A DNA stretch of 27,101 nt from Bacillota bacterium (GTDB lineage Bacteria; Bacillota; Clostridia; Christensenellales; Aristaeellaceae). The notes beneath the pieces were generated by a model that was given only the letters and a program-made list of their open reading frames with translations, had not been told where the DNA came from and made no database searches. This document shows positions 22,836 to 27,101 of the stretch, piece after piece. A program made the position numbers and the translations under genes. The stretch is from contig JAEWSC010000048.1 in assembly GCA_023398575.1 (NCBI GenBank), forward strand, positions 1 to 27,101, written 5' to 3'. Each line of letters opens with the position of its first letter. Within the stretch, counting starts at the first letter, position 1.

Positions 22836-23543
22836 GTGAATATTGTGGATTACGCCATATTGGCCATCATTGCGTTAAGTGTGCTATGGGGCTTTTACCG
22901 CGGCTTTATACAGTCGGTGCTCAGCATGGGTGCCGTATTGCTGGCGCTGGTGGGTTCCTTTATGCTGTATCCGCAAATTGCCGGCAGCATACAGAGCAAT
23001 CAGGATTTGGCCAGATCGCTCATCCATTATACCGATGCTGCTTCCAGACTGGGCGATTTGGAGCTTTCCGTGGCGCAGGTGGGCAACCTTTCCCAAAGCG
23101 CCATAGATAGCATACTCCAAAACATCCAGCTGCCCACGCCGATGGATTCCATTTTGAAGTTTAATCTTGCGAACCAGACGTTTGCCAAAGCGGGGATCAG
23201 CACTGTATCGGAATATGTAAATCAGACCATCGTGTCTGTATCGGTGAACATACTTAGTTTCTTTTTATGCTTTGTGGTGCTGTTCGTGGTATTGTCCATC
23301 CTCATTAATATGCTAAGATGTGTTTTCCGTTTTCCGCTGCTCAAGCAGCTTGACTGGCTTGCAGGTGGAATATTCGGAGGGCTGAGGGGCGTTGTGATCT
23401 GCTACGCATTGTTTGCGCTGATTCCCCTGTTGATGACGGTAGTGCCATTTGAACAGTTCAGCGAAATGATTGAGCAAAGCGTGCTGGCAAGAGTGTTCAA
23501 CAATGGAGATTTGATTATGTCCATTTTGAACCGCAGGCTGTAG
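22836..23543 (+). CDS. cvpA: CvpA family membrane protein
   Basis: A 235-residue integral membrane protein, with GTG start behind AAGGAGG. 'NIVDYAILAIIALSVLWGFYRGF' (2-24, in two parts) is the family signature at the first helix. Further helices lie at about 28-46, 137-160 and 176-200, including 'LDWLAGGIFGGLRGVVI'. CvpA-family proteins contribute to envelope homeostasis and, in enterobacteria, colicin V production and bile tolerance. The biochemical role is not settled. It follows the DUF5711-like gene in the same operon and ends at a terminator. Confidence 0.85.
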   Translation: MNIVDYAILAIIALSVLWGFYRGFIQSVLSMGAVLLALVGSFMLYPQIAGSIQSNQDLARSLIHYTDAASRLGDLELSVAQVGNLSQSAIDSILQNIQLPTPMDSILKFNLANQTFAKAGISTVSEYVNQTIVSVSVNILSFFLCFVVLFVVLSILINMLRCVFRFPLLKQLDWLAGGIFGGLRGVVICYALFALIPLLMTVVPFEQFSEMIEQSVLARVFNNGDLIMSILNRRL

Positions 23544-23559
23544 GCTGGCGGATAGGAAG

Positions 23560-23593
23560 CCGTCCTGTCGCAGAATAAGGCAGGGCGGTTTTT
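23560..23593 (+). terminator. Terminator of the cvpA operon
   Basis: The stem CCGTCCTG / CAGGGCGG (one G-U pair) has a 13-nt loop and is followed immediately by five T residues (23589-23593). Confidence 0.75.
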
Positions 23594-23621
23594 GCGTTTG
23601 CTAATTTCAGCGGTCTTGCCG

Positions 23622-23650
23622 TTGTGCTTGGGGTTTCTATCTGCTATAAT
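23622..23650 (+). promoter_or_regulatory. Promoter of the Mini-III / thyX / rlmB / sigH block
   Basis: TTGTGC (23622-23627), a 17-bp spacer and TATAAT (23645-23650) with a TGC extension (23642-23644). The start site near 23657 excludes the in-frame GTG at 23624 as the Mini-III start. Confidence 0.7.
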
Positions 23651-23680
23651 GTAGCCACCTATGCACAGGAGGCGAAGGAT

Positions 23681-24088
23681 TTGCTTTTTGCACCCGAATT
23701 TCCGGCGGGGCTGGATGCCCAGCTGCTCAATCCCTTGCAGCTGGCATACATCGGCGACACCGTCTGGGACCTGATGGTGCGGACCGGTCTTTTGTACACA
23801 GGCAAGAATCTTCATAGCATGCATTTGGCTGCCGTAAAAAAGGTAAACGCCAAAGCGCAGGCACAAGCTATTGTGCGCATATCGGACAGCTTGACTGAGG
23901 AAGAAAAGGATTATGTGCGCAGGGGAAGAAACGCCCATTCCCGCCACGGCGCACCAAAGAACCAGGACCCGGCAGATTACAGCCAGGCCACCGGTTTGGA
24001 AACGCTGATTGGCTTTTTATATCTGACGCAGAAATTTGACAGGTTGAAAGAGTTATTTGCTCTTTGTCAGGAGGAAGCTCTATCCTGA
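23681..24088 (+). CDS. mrnC: Mini-ribonuclease III (23S rRNA maturation)
   Basis: A 135-residue RNase III catalytic domain without a double-stranded RNA-binding domain. In Bacillus this enzyme trims 23S rRNA precursor ends as a dimer with L3. 'NPLQLAYIGDTVWDLMVR' carries the catalytic D26. 'VNAKAQA', 'RRGRNAHS', 'PKN' and 'YSQATGLETLIGFLYL' (with the second acidic residue, Glu) match the family. The TTG at 23681 was chosen because AGGAGG lies 8 nt upstream, the length then fits the family (about 140 residues), and the promoter covers codons further upstream. In Bacillus mrnC also precedes rlmB and sigH. The next gene begins 22 bp downstream. Confidence 0.9.
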   Translation: MLFAPEFPAGLDAQLLNPLQLAYIGDTVWDLMVRTGLLYTGKNLHSMHLAAVKKVNAKAQAQAIVRISDSLTEEEKDYVRRGRNAHSRHGAPKNQDPADYSQATGLETLIGFLYLTQKFDRLKELFALCQEEALS

Positions 24089-24110
24089 TGCGCTTGTAAG
24101 GAGGAATTTC

Positions 24111-24851
24111 ATGGCCCGCAGCCATTTAAAGGTGGCGCTTTTGCGCCATACTGCCGACATGCAGGAACTGGTGGCATTAGGTGCCAGACTCTGCTATTCC
24201 AGGGCAGATGTGGACACACTGAAAAGGCGTATTGAGGAAAAGGATCAAACCTCCTTTATCAAAAAGCTGATGGACATGGGCCACGATTCGGTGATGGAGC
24301 ACGCCTCCTTTACCTTCGCAGTGGAAGGGGTCAGCCGGATTCTATTGGCTCAGCTTACCCGCCACCGCATTGCCAGTTTCAGTGTGCAAAGCCAGCGGTA
24401 TGTATCATATGCCGGCGGCTTTTCCTACATCCTCCCGCCCCGCATTCAGGCGCTTGGCGAGGAAGCCGTAATGGAATACGAGCGGCAGATGGCCCTGATG
24501 CAGGAATGGTACGAGGGTTGGCAGGAAAAGCTCGGCACAGGCGAGCAAGGTAACGAGGACGCCAGGTTCGTACTGCCCGGCGCCTGCGAAACCAGGCTGA
24601 TGATGACCATGAATGTGCGGGAACTGAACCATTTTTTTGCGCTGCGCATGTGTAACCGTGCCCAGTGGGAAATTAGAGCCATGGCCAGTCAAATGCACCG
24701 GCTTTGCCTTGACGCCGCCCCGCTGCTGTTTGAAAAGTACGGTCCCGGCTGTTTGAACGGTCCCTGCCCGGAAGGGGAAAAAACCTGCGGAAAAATGTTG
24801 GAGATACGGAGAGAGCGGGAAGCGCTCTTGCAGTCCATCCAGGGACAATGA
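24111..24851 (+). CDS. thyX: Flavin-dependent thymidylate synthase ThyX
   Basis: A 246-residue FAD enzyme making dTMP from dUMP with methylenetetrahydrofolate and NADPH. The ThyX signature RHRx7S runs from R84 to S94 in 'TRHRIASFSVQSQRY'. 'GHDSVMEHASFTF' (57-69), 'LPGACETRLMMTMNVRELNHFF' (in two parts) and 'AQWEIRAMA' complete the dUMP and FAD sites. The ATG at 24111 has AAGGAGG 6 nt upstream; an in-frame ATG at 24057 lies inside Mini-III and would add residues unlike the family. Its position between mrnC and rlmB is an insertion relative to Bacillus. ThyX would allow thymidylate synthesis without a ThyA/DHFR cycle; whether thyA also exists elsewhere cannot be seen. Confidence 0.95.
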   Translation: MARSHLKVALLRHTADMQELVALGARLCYSRADVDTLKRRIEEKDQTSFIKKLMDMGHDSVMEHASFTFAVEGVSRILLAQLTRHRIASFSVQSQRYVSYAGGFSYILPPRIQALGEEAVMEYERQMALMQEWYEGWQEKLGTGEQGNEDARFVLPGACETRLMMTMNVRELNHFFALRMCNRAQWEIRAMASQMHRLCLDAAPLLFEKYGPGCLNGPCPEGEKTCGKMLEIRREREALLQSIQGQ

Positions 24852-24887
24852 CGCCCTGCCTGGCACGAGAATAAGGAGGATAAGCCC

Positions 24888-26237
24888 ATGGCTTTTTACA
24901 AGGATTACGACAAGAACAAGAAAAAGGATCACGCCGCTTCCGGCTCTTTTGAGGATGAAGGAACCCGCTACAGAACCCCCGGCAAGGGAGGGCCAGCACC
25001 GCGTACGGCTAGGCCTGCGCAAAGCCGCGACGGCAGGCGCTTTGACCGTCCTGCCGCCGAAGGGGACAAGCCCAATTCCCGCACAGGTAATGATCATTTC
25101 CAGGGAGGCAGAAAGCCCTATGCCCGTCCCGCCGGGGACAAGCCCGCATTCCGTGCAAGGCCGGAAGGCGGAGAAGGCGAAAAGCGGGTCTATGGCCATC
25201 CGGCGCCCAGAAGCGATTTCCGATCTAACAACGATAAGCCAGCTTTCCGTGGCAGGGCAGAAGGTCCGGGAGAAAGGAAGCCTTACGGCCGCCCTGCCCC
25301 CAAAGGTGATTTCCGCGGCGGCTTCGATAAGCCTGCCTTCCGCGGCCGTCCCGAAGGCGGCGAAGGTGAGAGGAAGCCTTATGGCCGCCCTGCCCCTGTC
25401 CCCGCTCGTGAAGTGCAAGCGGAACCTGCCTACAAGCGCCATGAATACAAGCCTGCCACACCTGTTGCTCCTGCTATCCCTGTTTTTCAGGAGGAGGCCA
25501 TCGATCCCAAGGAGAATCTGCTCTCCGGCCGCAACCCCATCCGTGAGGCCATTAAAAGCGGGCGGGATATTGAAAAGCTGCTGGTGGCCAAAGGCGATTT
25601 GAGCGGCTCCGCCCGGGAGATTGTTGCCATGGCTCGCGAAGCTCGCATCCCCGTGCAGGAGGTAGAGCGTGTAAGGCTGGACGAGATTACAAGGAACCAT
25701 CAAGGTATGCTGGCTTTTGCTTCTGCCTACAAGTACGCCACGGTTGAGGAAATGCTCACGGAGGCGAAGGAAAAAGGGGAAGACCCCTTCCTGATCCTGC
25801 TGGACGGTATCACCGACCCTCACAACTTAGGTGCCATCATCCGTACAGCGGAATGCGTAGGCGCCCATGGCGTGATTGTGCCCGAGCGGCGCTCGGTGGG
25901 CCTGACTCCCGCGGCGGTGAAAGCATCCGCCGGTGCGGTGGAGCATGTGAAAGTCGCCAGGGTAGGCAATCTGACCCGCACCATGCAGGATTTGCAAAAG
26001 GCCGGCTTGTGGATTACTGCCGCTACCACCGACGGCGAAGATTTTCAAAAGGCGGATTTGAGCGGACCAGTGGCCCTGGTGATCGGTTCTGAGGGCGAAG
26101 GTATCAGCCGGCTGGTACAGGAACATTGTGACAAGGCGGTATCGCTGCCGCTAAAGGGTGAAATCGGTTCACTAAACGCTTCCGTTGCCGCCGGTGTACT
26201 CATGTATGCCGTGCTGCAAAAAAGGAACAAAGGATAA
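24888..26237 (+). CDS. rlmB: 23S rRNA 2'-O-methyltransferase RlmB with long disordered repeat extension
   Basis: A 449-residue protein. The C-terminal 240 residues are a complete SPOUT (TrmH/RlmB) enzyme that methylates a 23S rRNA guanosine (G2251 by E. coli number). It has a substrate-binding domain from 'LLSGRNPIREAI' (211), motif 1 'DPHNLGAIIRTAE' (310-322), motif 2 'VIGSEGEGI' (398-406) and motif 3 'LPLKGEIGSLNASVAAG' (420-436). Residues 1-200 are an added low-complexity region rich in Arg, Gly, Pro, Lys and Asp with three 31-32-residue repeats beginning 'DKPAFR' at 84, 116 and 147. Usual RlmB is about 245 residues, so the extension nearly doubles it. AAGGAGG precedes the ATG, and the extension is in frame throughout, so it is not a frameshift artefact. 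It may bind RNA or ribosome precursors. Confidence 0.95.
   Translation: MAFYKDYDKNKKKDHAASGSFEDEGTRYRTPGKGGPAPRTARPAQSRDGRRFDRPAAEGDKPNSRTGNDHFQGGRKPYARPAGDKPAFRARPEGGEGEKRVYGHPAPRSDFRSNNDKPAFRGRAEGPGERKPYGRPAPKGDFRGGFDKPAFRGRPEGGEGERKPYGRPAPVPAREVQAEPAYKRHEYKPATPVAPAIPVFQEEAIDPKENLLSGRNPIREAIKSGRDIEKLLVAKGDLSGSAREIVAMAREARIPVQEVERVRLDEITRNHQGMLAFASAYKYATVEEMLTEAKEKGEDPFLILLDGITDPHNLGAIIRTAECVGAHGVIVPERRSVGLTPAAVKASAGAVEHVKVARVGNLTRTMQDLQKAGLWITAATTDGEDFQKADLSGPVALVIGSEGEGISRLVQEHCDKAVSLPLKGEIGSLNASVAAGVLMYAVLQKRNKG
25137..25397 (+). repeat. Three RG/P-rich 31-32-residue repeats in the RlmB extension
   Basis: Units beginning at codons 84, 116 and 147 share 'DKPAFR.R.EG..GE(R/K)(K/R).YG.PAP'. 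The second and third share GGAAGCCTTACGGCCGCCC with one base difference, so DNA-level duplication is recent or conserved by selection. The last unit lacks the trailing 'DFR' segment. Confidence 0.85.
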
Positions 26238-26263
26238 ATTGCTGATAAAGGACAGGGAATGGG

Positions 26264-26947
26264 ATGACGGAGCAAAACCGCAGCATCATGCCCAGGGAGG
26301 AAGGCGAAACCCCGGCAATAGGAGGGGAAGGCTTGTTTGCCGCCCTTACTGACGAGGAAATCGTGACCATGGCCCAGGAGGCCGAAGGAACCGCCCTGGA
26401 GTATCTGCTGAACAAGTACAAGAATTTTGTGCGGTCTAAGGCGCGCAGCTACTTCCTCATCGGTGCGGACCATGAGGACATTGTACAGGAAGGCATGATC
26501 GGCCTGTATAAGGCAATCCGTGACTTTAAGCATGACAAGCTGTCCTCCTTCCGCGCTTTTGCGGAATTGTGCATCACCCGTCAGATCATCACTGCCATTA
26601 AGACTGCCACTAGGCAAAAGCACATTCCTTTAAATAGCTACGTTTCCCTAAATAAGCCGTTGTATGATGAAGAATCCGACCGCACGCTGCTGGATGTGAT
26701 TATCGAAGGCCGGGCTACCAATCCCGAGGAGCTGCTCATCAGCCAGGAAGATTTGATGAGCATCAGGGATAAGATTGATGAGGTACTCTCCAGCCTGGAG
26801 CAGGAGGTGCTGGCTGCTTATCTGGATGGAGAAAGCTATCAGGAGATTGCGGAGAACCTGGGCCGTCACGTAAAATCCATTGACAACGCACTGCAAAGGG
26901 TGAAGCGCAAGCTGGAAAAGTTTCTGGAGGAAACGCATAAGGCATAA
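26264..26947 (+). CDS. sigH: RNA polymerase sigma factor SigH (sporulation / stationary phase)
   Basis: A 227-residue sigma-70 family factor. Region 2 includes 'LLNKYKNFVRSKA' and 'DHEDIVQEGMIGLYKAIRDF' (69-88); the -10 recognition helix is near 'FRAFAELCITRQIITAIKTATR' (96-117). Region 4 has a helix-turn-helix at about 189-215 ('SYQEIAENLGRHVKSIDNALQRVKRKL'). The sequence matches SigH/Spo0H, which directs early sporulation and transition-state genes in Bacillus, and competence-type regulation in non-sporulating lineages. It lies 26 bp after rlmB; the yacP gene found between them in Bacillus is absent. AAAGGACAGGG precedes the ATG. Whether this organism sporulates cannot be told from the window. 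Confidence 0.95.
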   Translation: MTEQNRSIMPREEGETPAIGGEGLFAALTDEEIVTMAQEAEGTALEYLLNKYKNFVRSKARSYFLIGADHEDIVQEGMIGLYKAIRDFKHDKLSSFRAFAELCITRQIITAIKTATRQKHIPLNSYVSLNKPLYDEESDRTLLDVIIEGRATNPEELLISQEDLMSIRDKIDEVLSSLEQEVLAAYLDGESYQEIAENLGRHVKSIDNALQRVKRKLEKFLEETHKA

Positions 26948-26956
26948 TGTTTGGAG

Positions 26957-26991
26957 CCTGCGCTTTTGCAACAAGCGCAGGTTCTTTTTTT
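26957..26991 (+). terminator. Terminator of sigH
   Basis: A perfect 9-bp stem CCTGCGCTT / AAGCGCAGG with a 7-nt loop is followed by TTC and seven T residues (26985-26991). Confidence 0.9.
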
Positions 26992-27003
26992 GTATTTTCG
27001 CTG

Positions 27004-27032
27004 TTGACAAAAAAGCTGGGAATCGTTACAAT
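27004..27032 (+). promoter_or_regulatory. tRNA promoter
   Basis: TTGACA (27004-27009), a 17-bp spacer and TACAAT (27027-27032), 31 bp before the first base of the tRNA. This is among the strongest promoters in the window and suits a stable RNA gene. Confidence 0.85.
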
Positions 27033-27063
27033 AAACTTTGACTGGCTTAAGATGTGCGGACAT

Positions 27064-27101
27064 GCGGGTGTAGCTCAATGGTAGAGTTCTAGCTTCCCAA
27101 G
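27064..27101 (+). tRNA. tRNA-Gly (anticodon CCC), cut by window end
   Basis: The first 38 bases of a tRNA are present. The acceptor 5' strand GCGGGTG is at 27064-27070, with TA at 8-9. The D-arm is GCTC-AATGGTA-GAGT with one G-U pair. The anticodon stem 5' strand CTAGC is at 27089-27093, then TT, anticodon CCC (27096-27098), AA and G. The GCGGGTGTAG start is typical of bacterial tRNA-Gly. It reads GGG codons. The 3' half lies beyond the window. Confidence 0.85.

Noticed and set aside
24405..25823. Long minus-strand open frame opposite thyX and rlmB (472 codons)
   Set aside because: It is antisense to two clear enzymes, has no ribosome binding site or recognisable domain, and its length is explained by the codon use and repeats of rlmB.

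Overview
The window reads as a chromosomal segment of an anaerobic Clostridia-type Firmicute. Supporting this are strong AGGAGG ribosome binding sites, TTGACA/TATAAT-type promoters, a rubredoxin, a GlpA/GlpB-like/DUF1667 flavoprotein operon, and a Mini-III, ThyX, RlmB, SigH block that resembles the region upstream of rpmG-secE-nusG in spore-forming Firmicutes. Short hydrophobic Sec signal peptides and large lineage-type secreted proteins of unknown function recall Christensenellales or related gut Clostridia. That placement is inference. No phage, IS element, CRISPR array or rRNA was seen.

Layout. 1-992 (minus) is the start of a secreted protein with near-identical 219-bp tandem repeats; its 3' end is cut by the window. 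1181-2631 (plus) holds an ADP-ribose pyrophosphatase-like NUDIX enzyme, a one-helix mini-protein and a GNAT acetyltransferase, followed by a mosaic of five hairpins (2658-2891). 2918-8660 (minus) is the most unusual block: two paralogous secreted proteins flank two paralogous six-helix membrane proteins. 9068-12700 (plus) is an operon of a DAO-type FAD oxidoreductase with a [2Fe-2S]-type C-terminal domain, a pyridine-nucleotide-type flavoprotein, a DUF1667 cysteine protein and a 3-methyladenine DNA glycosylase. It converges on a rubredoxin gene (12754-12912) across a shared terminator. 13013-14713 holds a GT-C-like membrane protein and a VanZ-like protein. A DUF4080-type radical SAM gene (14722-16386, minus) and a plus operon (membrane protein, RsuA-type pseudouridine synthase, RsmC-like methyltransferase, MalY/PatB lyase; 16513-19942) leave from abutting divergent promoters. 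PepV dipeptidase (20087-21469), a membrane-anchored DUF5711-like protein and CvpA (21687-23543), and the Mini-III/thyX/rlmB/sigH block (23681-26947) follow. The window ends inside a tRNA-Gly(CCC) gene that has its own promoter.

Working together: the 9068-12173 operon looks like an anaerobic glycerol-3-phosphate (or related hydroxyacid) oxidation unit. The 16513-19942 operon combines RNA modification with sulfur amino acid metabolism. The 23681-26947 block is informational (rRNA maturation, dTMP synthesis, rRNA 2'-O-methylation, stationary-phase sigma factor). The candidates for something undescribed are the nested paralogue module at 2918-8660, the RG/P-rich repeat extension on RlmB, the hairpin mosaic, and the DUF1667 subunit. 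Four genes most plausibly start at TTG (9068, 16386, 18761, 23681); for two of them, promoters lying over the upstream in-frame codons support this.
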